DNA of 64,000 nt from Planctomycetota bacterium (lineage in GTDB: Bacteria > Planctomycetota > UBA8742 > UBA2392). Position numbers and translations under genes: made by a program. The notes under the pieces were generated by a model, which did no database searches, was not told where the DNA came from, and saw nothing but the letters and a program-made list of their open reading frames with translations. Location: assembly GCA_020848275.1 (NCBI GenBank), contig JADLAK010000073.1, positions 1 to 64,000 of the forward strand. The letters are read 5' to 3'. This document shows positions 8,662-20,660 of this stretch, in pieces. The first letter of the stretch is position 1, and each line of letters starts with the position of its first letter.

Positions 8662-8765
8662 TATCGTTAACGACGCCCGCCGCCGGAAGCGTGATCGCCA
8701 AGGCCTCCCAATCATGGTGGGGCGTCCAACCAACTACTTTGGCCGTGATCGCAACCGGACACCCT

Positions 8766-10088
8766 TTACGCGGGTTTCGGGGTGAACCAGGCGCACACGC
8801 GGTCAATGGCCGTGGTCACGTTGCGCATATGATTGCGCAGGAACTCTTCGCCCAGCGGCTGTTCGCGAGGCGTTTCGTCGGCCGCAGACAACGCCTGGGC
8901 TCCGTCGAAATCGACATAAGCCAGCCGGGCTGACAGCTCTTCCGGGCCGCGCCCGAATTCGCTGCCCGGCAGCGTCGCTACGCCCGTGTCCTTCAACAGT
9001 TGCTCGCACATCGCCGCCGAATTGCGGATCTTGCGCGCGCGTAACGCCTCGCGCAGGCCGCTGAAATCCGGGAACAGGTAAAACGCCCCTTGCGGCTCCG
9101 GCACGGTTGCGCCCGCCGCACGCAGCTTGGCCGCCGACCACGTTCCTAACGCTTTGAGCACGCGCCGCGCACTCGCGAGATAATGTTCGATCTCCGTGCC
9201 GCCGCGAAAGGCGCGCACGGCGGCAAACTGGATCGGCGCGCTGGTGCTGGTGTAGGTCTCGCTGCCGACGGCGGCCATGGCCTGCAGCAGCCAGTTCAGG
9301 CTGCGCGGGAAAGTGAAGGCGCCAAGCCGCCAGCCGCCGGCCCCGCACCACTTCGACAGGCCGGTGCTGACAATCGTGCCCTCGGGATAAAAACGTGCGA
9401 TGGACGTGTGCGCGCCCTCGAAGTTCAGTTCGCCGTAGATTTCATCGGACAAGACAATCACGCGGAATTCCGAGGCGACCGCGGCCAGCGCCTCGAGTTC
9501 CGGCTGGGCGTAGGTCACGCCCGTGGGATTGCCGGGATAATTCAAGATCAAGATGCGCGGGCGCGCCGGGTCGGCCTCGCAATGGCCGCGCAACTGGTCG
9601 GCGGTAAGGCGGAAGTTGTCCTCGGCGCGGGTGGGCAGCCAGACGATGTGCCGGCCGATGATGTGCGCTTGCGGCGCGTACGAAACCCACGCCGGCGTCG
9701 GGATCAGGATGTCGCCGTAATAAACCAGTTGCAGCAAGAACATCAGCTCTTTGGAGCCCGGGCCGATCAGCACGTCCTCGGCGGTCGACTGCACGCCCTG
9801 TGTGCGCCGGTGGTAATCGCTGACGGCCTCGCGCAGGGCAAGCAAACCCTTCACCGGCAGATAGTCCTTCTGGAAGGCGTTGACGCGCAGTTCTTCGATC
9901 ACCGGTTGCGGCACGGGAAACGGCGACTGGCCCAGGCCAAGCTTAAAGACCTCGCGGCCTTCGCGCCGCATTGCGTCGCTGCGTTCGTTGATGGCGACCG
10001 TGGCGGAGGGCTTCATGCCGCGGACGTTGAGGTTGAGATGGACGTCGGGTTTGCGTCGTTCCGTCGGCATCGCGCGAAAGTTTGCCAT
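8766..10088 (-). CDS. PLP-dependent class I/II aminotransferase
   Basis: The 440-aa protein of the aspartate aminotransferase fold should transfer amino groups between an amino acid and a 2-oxo acid in the cytosol. Visible landmarks are GSKEL (111-115), the cofactor-binding NYPGNPTG (183-190), SDEIYGEL (214-221) and the Schiff-base lysine K246 in STGLSKWCGAGGWRLG. The residues between 260 and 440 follow the small domain, with an extra acidic stretch (QALSAADETPREQPLG) near the end. Substrate cannot be read from sequence. An alternative start at Met7 (MPTERRK) is possible. It is divergent from the KamA-like gene. Confidence 0.9.
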   Translation of the reverse strand: MANFRAMPTERRKPDVHLNLNVRGMKPSATVAINERSDAMRREGREVFKLGLGQSPFPVPQPVIEELRVNAFQKDYLPVKGLLALREAVSDYHRRTQGVQSTAEDVLIGPGSKELMFLLQLVYYGDILIPTPAWVSYAPQAHIIGRHIVWLPTRAEDNFRLTADQLRGHCEADPARPRILILNYPGNPTGVTYAQPELEALAAVASEFRVIVLSDEIYGELNFEGAHTSIARFYPEGTIVSTGLSKWCGAGGWRLGAFTFPRSLNWLLQAMAAVGSETYTSTSAPIQFAAVRAFRGGTEIEHYLASARRVLKALGTWSAAKLRAAGATVPEPQGAFYLFPDFSGLREALRARKIRNSAAMCEQLLKDTGVATLPGSEFGRGPEELSARLAYVDFDGAQALSAADETPREQPLGEEFLRNHMRNVTTAIDRVCAWFTPKPA

Positions 10089-10392
10089 CGCGCGTGCGGC
10101 GCCGCGAGCGAAAGTTTTTTCTTCATTGTCGGCGGTTGTGCTTCGGGAAGTTGCGTGCGTCTGCTAAACTTCGGCGTCGCGCGGGTTTTCGGTGATTAGC
10201 CCGGAAGCCGCGCGGCAGGCCGGTTGCGGGTCAGCGTCTTGAACCGGCTCTTAAGTAACATCGGCGGCAATTCACGCGTGGGTCGCATTCGCTTCGCCGC
10301 GTGAGCAACCGCCAACACGACAACCAGGTTGTTTGCGCCGCGCACGCCGCCGTTGGCAAGGCTGTGTTCCCGGCGCCCGAAGGAGGCTCGCA
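10089..10392. other. Intergenic region between divergent genes, no feature recognised
   Basis: This 304-bp stretch separates the aminotransferase and KamA-like starts and must hold both promoters. I see no convincing -35/-10 pair, repeat or RNA gene. The plus-strand ribosome binding site GAAGGAGG lies at its right edge (10379-10386). Confidence 0.6.
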
Positions 10393-11784
10393 ATGCCCAC
10401 CGAGACCACGCCGCGTCAGTTGAAGATCATTTCGCAATTGCGCGTTGACCAGGTTCCACAATTATCGCGGTTGACGCCGGATCAACTGCTCGACATGCAG
10501 GCCGTTGCGTCGGTGCTGCCCTTTCGCGTCAACAATTACGTGCTTGAGGATTTGATCGACTGGGACAACATCCCCGCCGACCCGATTTACCAGCTCGTGT
10601 TCCCGCAACCGGGTATGCTTGCGCCCGCCGATTTCGCGCGCATGCGCGCGCTGATCGCGTCGGGTGCGGCGCGGCCCGAGGTCACCGCCGCAGCCCGGGA
10701 AATCCAGCACCAAATGAATCCTCATCCCGCGGGTCAGAAACAGCTCAATGTGCCCGCGCAGGACGGCAAGCCCGTGCCGGGCATGCAGCATAAATATCGC
10801 GAGACCGTGCTGTTTTTCCCGCTGGCGGGCCAGACTTGCCACGCGTATTGCACCTATTGCTTCCGCTGGGCACAGTTCGTCGGCATCGAAGACCTCAAGT
10901 TTGCCAGCGGTGAACCCGAGGTGCTCGTGCGTTACCTGCGCGCGCACCCCGAAGTGACCAGCGTGTTGTTTACGGGCGGCGACCCGATGGTCATGAACGC
11001 CAGCGTGCTGCGGCGCTACATCGAGCCGCTCCTCGATCCTTCGCTGAACCTGCTCAGCATCCGTATCGGCACCAAGTCGCTCGCGTATTGGCCCTACCGC
11101 TTCGTTACTGACCCGGACGCCGACGACGTGTTGCGGCTGTTTGAGCAGGTACGCCAGAGCGGCCGCAACATGGCAATCATGTCGCACTACACACATCCGC
11201 GCGAACTTCAGCGCGATATCGCGCGCATTGCAGTTGCACGCGTGCGTAGCGCCGGAGCGCTGGTGCGATGTCAGGCGCCGATTATCCGCCACGTCAACGA
11301 CAGCGCCGAGATCTGGGCCGAGCTGTGGCGCGAACAGATCCGCAACAACACCGTGCCGTATTACGCCTTTGTCGAGCGCGACACCGGTCCCAAGGAATAT
11401 TTCCGCGTGCCGTTGGCGCGCTGCCTCGACATCTACAACGGCGCGCTGCGCAAGGTCTCGGGCCTGGGCCGCACGGTGCGCGGCCCGTCGATGAGTTGCA
11501 CGCCGGGCAAAGTGGTGGTGGACGGCGTGGCGGAAATCGGCGGCGAAAAAGTGTTCGTGCTGAAATTCCTCCAGGGCCGCAATCCCGCGTGGACGGGACA
11601 AGTTTTCTTCGCGGCTTATGACGAACAGGCTGCGTGGCTGGACGAACTGAAGCCGGCGTTTGGCGAAAGCGAGTTTTTCTATGAGGCGGAACTGCGCGAG
11701 ATGCAAGCGCGCGGCAACGCACAGGTGTGGGTCGATGCGCCGGAGGCCGCCGCCGTCGCCGCCGCGCTGATCGAAGAAAACTAG
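10393..11784 (+). CDS. KamA-family radical SAM aminomutase
   Basis: The 463-aa protein resembles lysine 2,3-aminomutase and relatives, which use a [4Fe-4S] cluster, S-adenosylmethionine and PLP to move an amino group. The radical SAM motif CHAYCTYCFRW (Cx3Cx2C) lies near residues 151-161, FTGGDPMVMN follows, and a C-terminal SCTPGKVVVDG stretch lies where the family binds PLP. The start is the ATG at 10393 with a strong GAAGGAGG 7 nt upstream; a longer reading frame upstream lacks support. The substrate (lysine, glutamate or a protein) is not determined. Its stop directly abuts the stop of the convergent pyruvate phosphate dikinase gene. Confidence 0.88.
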   Translation: MPTETTPRQLKIISQLRVDQVPQLSRLTPDQLLDMQAVASVLPFRVNNYVLEDLIDWDNIPADPIYQLVFPQPGMLAPADFARMRALIASGAARPEVTAAAREIQHQMNPHPAGQKQLNVPAQDGKPVPGMQHKYRETVLFFPLAGQTCHAYCTYCFRWAQFVGIEDLKFASGEPEVLVRYLRAHPEVTSVLFTGGDPMVMNASVLRRYIEPLLDPSLNLLSIRIGTKSLAYWPYRFVTDPDADDVLRLFEQVRQSGRNMAIMSHYTHPRELQRDIARIAVARVRSAGALVRCQAPIIRHVNDSAEIWAELWREQIRNNTVPYYAFVERDTGPKEYFRVPLARCLDIYNGALRKVSGLGRTVRGPSMSCTPGKVVVDGVAEIGGEKVFVLKFLQGRNPAWTGQVFFAAYDEQAAWLDELKPAFGESEFFYEAELREMQARGNAQVWVDAPEAAAVAAALIEEN

Positions 11785-14613
<2,829 letters not shown>

Positions 14614-14683
14614 GAAAACTCCGTTGCTGTGGATGCGCCCTTATCGCACGCCGCCGCATCCACGCAAATATGTGGATAAGTAG

Positions 14684-16972
14684 TTAGTCACGCCAGCTTT
14701 TGTCGCGGCCCGACGACGGAACCGGTTCGTTCTTGCCGATTTTCACGGCCCCGGGCAAAGCTTTGAACCACTCGGGGTTATTGGGTCGCCTGTCACTGTC
14801 CAGCAGGGCTTGAAACTCGGTGTCCGTGAGCGGCGTGGCGTGAACAAACTCGCGGTAGGGCATAATCGCGCCACGGCAGAGCACGTCACCATCGGGCGAT
14901 GGATAGAGGACATAAATCGCGCGCGGCCGGTCGACGCCAACGTGCAGATAACCGCTCGCGGCGCCCAATTCGTGATTGGCGAACACGCCGCACGCTCTCG
15001 GCGCATCGTCAAAGGGAAACAACCAGCTATTGCCGATGTACATCATGCACTCGCCGAGGGCGCCTCCAAAGTCGAGGATGTACTTCTCCTCGTCCTCGTT
15101 GAACTTGATCTTTCGCAGTTGTTTGTGGGCCAGCGTTTCCAGTCGGCGACAAATCTGCTCGAGCTTCGGCCACAGCGACTCGCAATCCTGTCCGTGATTC
15201 CAGAGAAGCTGCTTGTACTGCTGCCTCAGGTCAAACTTCCCCGCGGCGACGTCGTCAGCCAGGCCTCCAAGCTTTTCCGCGAGTACTTTCGCGCCCGCTT
15301 TTTCATACCAATACGTGTCTTTCAACCCGAGCAGGACTCTTGCGAATGACTCACCCATATCCAGCATGCGGCTGTCTTCCCCAGTCATCCCGTCGATGTC
15401 CACCTCAAGGGCACTTCTTTCCGTAAGTTTGAACTTTGCGATGGCTTCCTTGGCCCGGCGCAGCATTTCTGCCAGTCCTTCGGTATCGGGTTCAAAGGCC
15501 GGGGTGTCTTTGAGCAATGACGCGGTTGAGTGAACGAGGCCGGCTAGCCGGCAATAAAACTCGGGTTCTGGTTCGACGAAACCGGCGGGCATCTTCGTCG
15601 CCAGCCGCCAGTACGCGTTGTCTTTCGCCTGCAATGCCCACGTGTGCCGCATCTGCGCCCAACTCGCGAGCAACGTGTTGCAGTTCTTGGCCTGCCACAG
15701 TTCCTTTGACATAAATTCCGGCGCGTCGGGCTCCGGTTTGTCTACAAGGGTCCGTAGCGTGTTCATGTATTGCGCGTAAATGCTTGTGCCTTTGAACAGC
15801 GGCTTGGATGCCTCAACGATTGGCAATACTTTCTCGCGGTCGCTTTGCGGCAATTGTTTAGCGGCAAACTCGGAGCCTAGCGCAGCTGCGACTTCGAGCC
15901 CACTTGGCCAATCGCGCTTGATCGTTCGCAGGTCCGTCGAGCGGCCAAACATCACCGCATCGGGCAGTCTGTACGCCGAAATGACGCGATAGTGCGGTTC
16001 GGCGACTTGTGTTGGATCGTCGGGCAGGTAGCGGAGTTGGTCGTTGACCGCCGGAAAGCATTCATTGACAAACCGTTCGCGAAATTCCTTGAGTTCGTCC
16101 TTCCCGAAAACCTGAAACTCATATGGTGCCTTGGTGATGTCCAGGTCGTCACCCGTACCAAGAAAAGCGCTGTAGCCTTGGACAAGGCGTTTGCCCCGGT
16201 TTTCGTTGGCGCGACTTTCTTTGTAGTTGGTGTGTAGCGCGTCGCGCAGCCAGGCAATCGCCGCCAACTCTTCATCGTTCACGAGCCGGAACGGAATCGA
16301 CTGAAACCACGAAAGCGCGCGGAAGTGGCGCTGGAGATTCTCACGCTTGGTGTAGAAGCCGCGCGGTTTGAAACGCTGCCAGTCGAGCGAAAGAAAGCCC
16401 GGGTCGGGTTTGCCCAGCCATGCGGGTTTGCCTTCACCTGTTGCGGCGAGGACGAGTTTCACCGTGTCGTCGGCGGATTTCCTGATCGTTTCGTCCTCGA
16501 TCTTGATTTCGAGTTCGAGCAGCTTGATCGCAACGGCAACGACAATCTTCGCGCGCTGCAAACCCTTGATGCCGAACTCGGGTACTTCGGCGTCGGGCTT
16601 GGTTTCGAGAAGACGTGTCCACAAATAGCCGACCAGCCACTTCAGTTCACGCGCGTTGGCGATTTCCAGCCGCATGACGGATTCTTCGAGCAGCACGTGA
16701 TATGCGTTGAGCACGGCGTCGCTTGTGATGAAGACGGGCAGCGGCGCGGCGACGTAGGCCGAGAAAATCTGCTTGAAGGTTTCGTTGGTGACCCTGACGC
16801 GATCGGCGGCAAAGGCTTTGATTTCGGCTTCGGTCCAACCGTTCTTCGCCGCACGTTCCTGCCATGCCTTCGGTTTCTTGGGTTCTTCGGGGGGCGGTGC
16901 ATCCTGCGCAGTCGTCGATGAGACAGCCGCCAGCGCGGCAAGCAGACACAACGCGAGCATGATCCGGCGCAT
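14684..16972 (-). CDS. Secreted DUF3160-family protein
   Basis: The 762-aa exported protein starts at the ATG at 16972, which has GGAGG 6 nt upstream and is followed by a clean signal peptide (MRRIMLALCLLAALAAVSS). An upstream in-frame ATG at 17047 would bury that signal. The mature part has the DUF3160 signature PVFITSDAVLNAYHVLLEESVMRLE and a C-terminal section with HVGVDRPRAIYVLYPSPDGDVLCRGAIMPYREF. The family is extracytoplasmic and of unknown function. The gene lies 70 nt upstream of ppdK on the same strand, but there is no functional link I can name. Confidence 0.8.
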   Translation of the reverse strand: MRRIMLALCLLAALAAVSSTTAQDAPPPEEPKKPKAWQERAAKNGWTEAEIKAFAADRVRVTNETFKQIFSAYVAAPLPVFITSDAVLNAYHVLLEESVMRLEIANARELKWLVGYLWTRLLETKPDAEVPEFGIKGLQRAKIVVAVAIKLLELEIKIEDETIRKSADDTVKLVLAATGEGKPAWLGKPDPGFLSLDWQRFKPRGFYTKRENLQRHFRALSWFQSIPFRLVNDEELAAIAWLRDALHTNYKESRANENRGKRLVQGYSAFLGTGDDLDITKAPYEFQVFGKDELKEFRERFVNECFPAVNDQLRYLPDDPTQVAEPHYRVISAYRLPDAVMFGRSTDLRTIKRDWPSGLEVAAALGSEFAAKQLPQSDREKVLPIVEASKPLFKGTSIYAQYMNTLRTLVDKPEPDAPEFMSKELWQAKNCNTLLASWAQMRHTWALQAKDNAYWRLATKMPAGFVEPEPEFYCRLAGLVHSTASLLKDTPAFEPDTEGLAEMLRRAKEAIAKFKLTERSALEVDIDGMTGEDSRMLDMGESFARVLLGLKDTYWYEKAGAKVLAEKLGGLADDVAAGKFDLRQQYKQLLWNHGQDCESLWPKLEQICRRLETLAHKQLRKIKFNEDEEKYILDFGGALGECMMYIGNSWLFPFDDAPRACGVFANHELGAASGYLHVGVDRPRAIYVLYPSPDGDVLCRGAIMPYREFVHATPLTDTEFQALLDSDRRPNNPEWFKALPGAVKIGKNEPVPSSGRDKSWRD

Positions 16973-17098
16973 GGCAGCCTCCAATGGTCGAGTGATTGTA
17001 TTAACGGGCGAACACGTCGCAGGTGCGATTAAGAGCCACGCGCGCAAGCAAGTGGCCTCGTTAGTTCAACGGGACTGCTTGCTGGCGCGCGGCTCTGA

Positions 17099-18508
17099 TT
17101 ACCCCACCAGCGCGGCGATTTCGGCGTCGTGGGTCGGGTCTTTTTCGCCGAGCAGGAAATCAATCAGCGCGTTGCCCTCGTTAAACACGTCGCCCGCAAG
17201 CAGGCTCGTGATGCTGCTTTGCAGCAGCGGGCGGCGGCGGCTGGTCACCATCTTCTGCAAAAACTCGCGGTTATAGAACGCGTCGATGAACGACCAGAAC
17301 ACTTTGGTGCCGTGCTGCACCTTCTTCTCATAGTCCACAAACATCTTGCGCGAAAAGTTCTTCTTCTTGAACGCATTGTCGATGGCGGCCGCCGCGAGTT
17401 CCGCGGCTTTGGTCGATAGAAACACGCCGCTGCTGAAGATCGGGTCGACAAACGCGCCTGCGTCGCCGACTTTAATCAGGCGGTCGTCGGCGTGTTTAAC
17501 GCTCGTGTAGCTGAAATCGGCTTCGTGGCGTACCTCGCAGCAGGCCTTTGCGCCTTGCATGCGCGGCGCCATCGCGCGGCTCTCGCCGATGCTCTTGTTG
17601 AGGAACTGCTCCGGCGTCAGGCCGCTCTGGCGGTAATAATCGGCGTCGGCCACCACGCCCACGCTGGTCGTGCCGTCGGCGAACGGGATCAGCCAGAACC
17701 AACCCTTTTTTGTGTCGCCATAACGGATGATGATGATGTTACTCGGGTCCTGCTCGCAGCGTTTGACGCCCGTGTAATGCGCAAAGGCCGTGACTTTGCG
17801 GTGCGACGGGTGAACCCTGCGCTGGTGTGTGCGGCTGGACATAAAGGTCCAGCGGCCGGAAACGTCGGCGACAATCGCGCATTCAATCTCGCCCGCCGTC
17901 GTCGAGAGAATAGCGCGGTCTTTCTCGGCGCGAAAGTCGGTCGCGCTCGCGGGCTGGAAGACTTTCGCGCCCATTTCGCGCGCGTGATCGAGCAGCAGCT
18001 TGTCGAAGGGCGCGCGTTGCACCTGGAAGGCGTAGGGGTGGTCTTTGTCCAACCCGTTCTTGAACCAGAAGCACTCGTCCTCGAGCGTTTCATCGATCAC
18101 AAAGCGCGCGCCGCGTTTGACGAGGTAGCCGGCGGCGTGAATCTTCTCGAGCACGCCGGTTTTCTTCCAGATATCGATCGAAAACGGCAAAAGTGATTCG
18201 CCAATCCTAAAACGCGGGAACTCCTGGCGCTCGACGATGCACACGCTGCGGCCCTGTTGAATCAGCAGTGCGGCGAGCGTGCTGCCGCCGGGGCCGCCGC
18301 CAACGATGGCGACGTCGAATTTCTGGGGATTGCGTGGCACGGGCCTTTGGCCCGTGGGTGTTGGTGTTTTCTTTTGCGCCTTTTTGGGACTCTGTTTCGC
18401 GGGCTCGCCGCGGCGAGCCCCTATGGGTTTTTTCGCGGTGGTTTTACGCGCGGTCTGCGTCTTCGCGGACACGCTTGCGCGTGCCCGTACAGCGGCCCTC
18501 TTCTTCAT
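17099..18508 (-). CDS. FAD-dependent halogenase-like oxidoreductase
   Basis: The 469-aa flavoprotein has an N-terminal dinucleotide-binding motif VGGGPGGS (69-76), then FRIGESLLP (100-108), WFWLIP (270-275) and a second FAD motif, KVGDAGAFVDPIFSSGVFLS. WxWxIP together with GESLLP is typical of flavin-dependent halogenases, but related reductases and monooxygenases share them, so halogenation is not established. The first about 60 residues are Lys/Ala/Pro-rich and overlap dispersed palindromes (18338-18356, 18401-18420). A GTG at 18340 (VPRNPQKFDV) just before the FAD motif is an alternative start that would remove them. It is divergent from lgt. Confidence 0.8.
   Translation of the reverse strand: MKKRAAVRARASVSAKTQTARKTTAKKPIGARRGEPAKQSPKKAQKKTPTPTGQRPVPRNPQKFDVAIVGGGPGGSTLAALLIQQGRSVCIVERQEFPRFRIGESLLPFSIDIWKKTGVLEKIHAAGYLVKRGARFVIDETLEDECFWFKNGLDKDHPYAFQVQRAPFDKLLLDHAREMGAKVFQPASATDFRAEKDRAILSTTAGEIECAIVADVSGRWTFMSSRTHQRRVHPSHRKVTAFAHYTGVKRCEQDPSNIIIIRYGDTKKGWFWLIPFADGTTSVGVVADADYYRQSGLTPEQFLNKSIGESRAMAPRMQGAKACCEVRHEADFSYTSVKHADDRLIKVGDAGAFVDPIFSSGVFLSTKAAELAAAAIDNAFKKKNFSRKMFVDYEKKVQHGTKVFWSFIDAFYNREFLQKMVTSRRRPLLQSSITSLLAGDVFNEGNALIDFLLGEKDPTHDAEIAALVG
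18338..18420. repeat. Two palindromes in the 5' part of the halogenase-like gene
   Basis: CACGGGCC-TTT-GGCCCGTG occupies 18338-18356. GGGCTCGCCGCGGCGAGCCC (18401-18420) is a perfect 20-bp palindrome continued by CCTATGGG. The second recurs between genes at 57106-57150 as GGGCTCGTCGCGGCGAGCCC followed by CTGCGGG. Confidence 0.75.
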
Positions 18509-18574
18509 TGATTTGCCTTAGTTTGCCCGCGGCAAGTATGGAATTGCGGCGCGACGGCGCAAGGCTTCTAGGGA

Positions 18575-18632
18575 AACGGCTGAGCCGCGTCCGCCGTGAA
18601 CGGGCCGCAGACCGTGGACGCGGCTAAGGCGA
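18575..18632. repeat. GACGCGGCT inverted repeat upstream of lgt
   Basis: GGCTGAGCCGCGTCC is followed about 30 nt later by GGACGCGGCTAAGG. It belongs with the element GGACGCGGCTGAGCCGCGTC at 57686-57710. It lies in the divergent gap between the halogenase-like gene and lgt. Confidence 0.6.
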
Positions 18633-18647
18633 CCGAAGGAAGCGATT

Positions 18648-18672
18648 CAAATGGACGCATTGCGTCCATTTG
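18648..18672 (+). promoter_or_regulatory. Perfect 12-bp inverted repeat at the lgt ribosome binding site
   Basis: CAAATGGACGCA (18648-18659) pairs with TGCGTCCATTTG (18661-18672) around one central base. The right arm ends where the lgt ribosome binding site GAAAGG begins (18672-18677), with the GTG start at 18686. It could be an operator or an RNA hairpin that affects translation. It might equally be one more intergenic palindrome. Confidence 0.5.
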
Positions 18673-18685
18673 AAAGGTCCCTACA

Positions 18686-19870
18686 GTGCAATCCGTGCTA
18701 GGCCTTCTCCAACATCCCAATCTCGACCCGGTGATATTGAACGTCGCGGGCCCGCTCGCGCTGCGCTGGTACGGCCTGATGTACGTGCTGGCGTTTGTGT
18801 ACGGCTTCTTCGTGTTTCGCTGGTTGCAACGAATCGGCTACCTGCGCATGAAGCCCGAAGACGTGACCAATTACATCGTGGTCGGTGTGCTCGGCACGTT
18901 CCTTGGCGGCCGCATCGGCTATCTGCTGTTCTACCAGTTCGATTACCTCTTCATGGGAATCGGCGCGGCGGGGCAGGACACATCGCTCGGCGCCCGGCTT
19001 GGCAGCGCACTGAAGGTCTGGGAAGGCGGCATGAGCTTCCACGGCGGTGTGATCGGTGTGGCGCTGGCGGTGTTCATTTACGCGAAGCTGCACAAGCACA
19101 ACTTCCTCAACATCATGGACGGCTCAGTGCACATTGTGCCTGCGGGCGTGGCGCTGGTGCGCGTGGGCAATTTTATCAACGGCGAGCTTTATGGCCGGGC
19201 GATCACCGACGAAGCCGGCAAGGCCATTACCGAATCCGACAAGCTGCCGTGGTACGCGATGAAGTTCCCGACCGACGACCAGAGCCCGGGCTACCGCATG
19301 CTGGTTGATGCGGCGCAAAGCGACTACCTCGCGACCAGGAACGTCAAGGCACTGCCGGCTGACTGGCACATCCTGCCCGTAAAACCGGAACTCTGGGAGC
19401 GCTATCAGGATTACTTCTACGGTCGCTACCCGAGCCAGATTATCCAATTTTTGTTCGAGGGCGTACTGCTGCTGCTGATCGTCTGGGTTGCGCGGCGCTG
19501 GGTCAAACGACCGGGTGTGATGTGTTCGCTGTTCCTGGCGGGCTATGCGATTTTCCGCATCCCCGCCGAGATGATCCGCCAGCCGGACAAGCAGATCGAC
19601 CCCACCAAAGCCGGCGAACTCACGGGCACAGCCGCATTTTTGCACAGCATGGGCCTGACCATGGGCCAACTGTTGTCGGTGTTGATCTTCGTCTGGGGCG
19701 CGGGAATGATCGTCGCATTCAGCGGCTTCAAGAAGCCTTACACCGGCGAATTCTATGACCCCGGCGTGCGTCGCTGGCCGTTTATGAAGGCGAAGTCCGG
19801 AGTCTCGAGTCCGGAGTCCGGAGTCAAGATTGAGGAAGGCGACAGCCGTCAGGCTTCAGGCGAGAGTTAA
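18686..19870 (+). CDS. lgt: Prolipoprotein diacylglyceryl transferase (Lgt)
   Basis: This inner-membrane enzyme transfers diacylglycerol from phosphatidylglycerol to the lipobox cysteine of prolipoproteins, which fits the many lipoproteins in the window. The 394-aa protein shows LRWYGLMYVLAF, GGRIGYLLFYQ, WEGGMSFHGGVIG (the catalytic-region signature), RVGNFINGELYGR and PSQIIQFLFEG. It is longer than the usual 260-300 aa. A roughly 90-aa insertion follows the ELYGR motif, and a hydrophilic tail (SGVSSPESGVKIEEGDSRQASGES) is encoded by the repeat at 19794-19913. The start is GTG at 18686, preceded by GAAAGG. Confidence 0.96.
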   Translation: MQSVLGLLQHPNLDPVILNVAGPLALRWYGLMYVLAFVYGFFVFRWLQRIGYLRMKPEDVTNYIVVGVLGTFLGGRIGYLLFYQFDYLFMGIGAAGQDTSLGARLGSALKVWEGGMSFHGGVIGVALAVFIYAKLHKHNFLNIMDGSVHIVPAGVALVRVGNFINGELYGRAITDEAGKAITESDKLPWYAMKFPTDDQSPGYRMLVDAAQSDYLATRNVKALPADWHILPVKPELWERYQDYFYGRYPSQIIQFLFEGVLLLLIVWVARRWVKRPGVMCSLFLAGYAIFRIPAEMIRQPDKQIDPTKAGELTGTAAFLHSMGLTMGQLLSVLIFVWGAGMIVAFSGFKKPYTGEFYDPGVRRWPFMKAKSGVSSPESGVKIEEGDSRQASGES

Positions 19871-19913
19871 AGGCCTTAACTGCCGCCTGCCGCCTGTTGC
19901 CTGACGCCCGCTA
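19794..19913. repeat. Iterated GTCCGGA and TGCCGCC words at the lgt 3' end
   Basis: Three to four GTCCGGAGT words (19794-19824) are followed by CGTCAGGCTTCAGGCG, then AACTGCCGCCTGCCGCCTG and TTGCCTGACGCC. The left part is translated as the C-terminal tail of Lgt. The rest fills the gap to the ClpP-like gene. Confidence 0.75.
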
Positions 19914-19991
19914 ACATGTTTAAGTCGCGCGCCTTGCGGAATAAGCGCCAAAGTGCGCCTGTTAAGCACAGAAGTGCGCCCGGAGACAGCC

Positions 19992-20639
19992 ATGAACAAA
20001 GACTACGAAATCAGCTACGAAAACCCCTTCCTTGCTGAAGAAGACGAGGACGAAGACGAGGAGAAGGGCGAAAAGAAGGGCAAGGAGCAGGGTCCCAAGG
20101 ACCTTACCTCCAAACTCCTCAAGACCCGCACGATCATCGTCAGCAAGTCCGTCGACGACAAACTGGCCGCGAGCATCATCAGCCAGCTCACGCTGCTTGA
20201 AGCCGATGACGCGGACAAACCGATCACCTTCATCATCAACAGCCCCGGCGGCAGCGCCGACAGCGGTTTTGCGATTCTCGATTACATGCGCTTCGTCAAC
20301 CCGCCGATCCGCAGCTTCGTGATCGGCATTTGCGCCAGCGCCGCGGTGATGATCCACCTCGGCAGCGACAAGGGCATGCGTTATTGCACGCCCAACAGCC
20401 GCTTTTTGCTGCATCAGCCGTCGATGCGCGCCCAGGGCCAGGCGAGCGACCTTGAAATCCTGTCCCGTGAAATCGACCGCATGAAGGAGCAGTACAACAA
20501 GATCGTCGCCGAGGAAACCGGCCAGAGCGAAAAGCAGGTCGCCAAGGATGTGCACCGCGATTTCTGGCTCGACGCCGGCGCCTCGCAGAAATACGGCCTG
20601 GTCAACAAGGTCGTAGTCAGCCGCAAAGAAGTGGAATAA
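19992..20639 (+). CDS. clpP: ClpP-like serine protease with acidic N-terminal insert
   Basis: The 215-aa protein is a ClpP-family peptidase that would form a barrel fed by a Clp ATPase; clpC lies at the other end of the window. The triad is recognisable: Ser116 in GICASAAVM, His141 in FLLHQPSM and Asp190 in HRDFWLDA. INSPGGSADSG (82-92) forms the oxyanion strand. Residues 16-34 are a run of Asp/Glu/Lys (EEDEDEDEEKGEKKG) not found in standard ClpP, which also lacks GICAS (usually GQAAS). The start at 19992 has GGAGAC upstream. This may be a second, specialised ClpP of the genome; the true count is unknown. Confidence 0.88.
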   Translation: MNKDYEISYENPFLAEEDEDEDEEKGEKKGKEQGPKDLTSKLLKTRTIIVSKSVDDKLAASIISQLTLLEADDADKPITFIINSPGGSADSGFAILDYMRFVNPPIRSFVIGICASAAVMIHLGSDKGMRYCTPNSRFLLHQPSMRAQGQASDLEILSREIDRMKEQYNKIVAEETGQSEKQVAKDVHRDFWLDAGASQKYGLVNKVVVSRKEVE

Positions 20640-20660
20640 CGATTTGAACTGCAACAGCTT

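Noticed and set aside
8440-8670. 76-aa ORF MATYRSELPVNVYFVHM...
   Set aside because: It has no ribosome binding site, no recognisable family and unusual composition, and it contains a sigma-54 core and a palindrome; non-coding is more likely.
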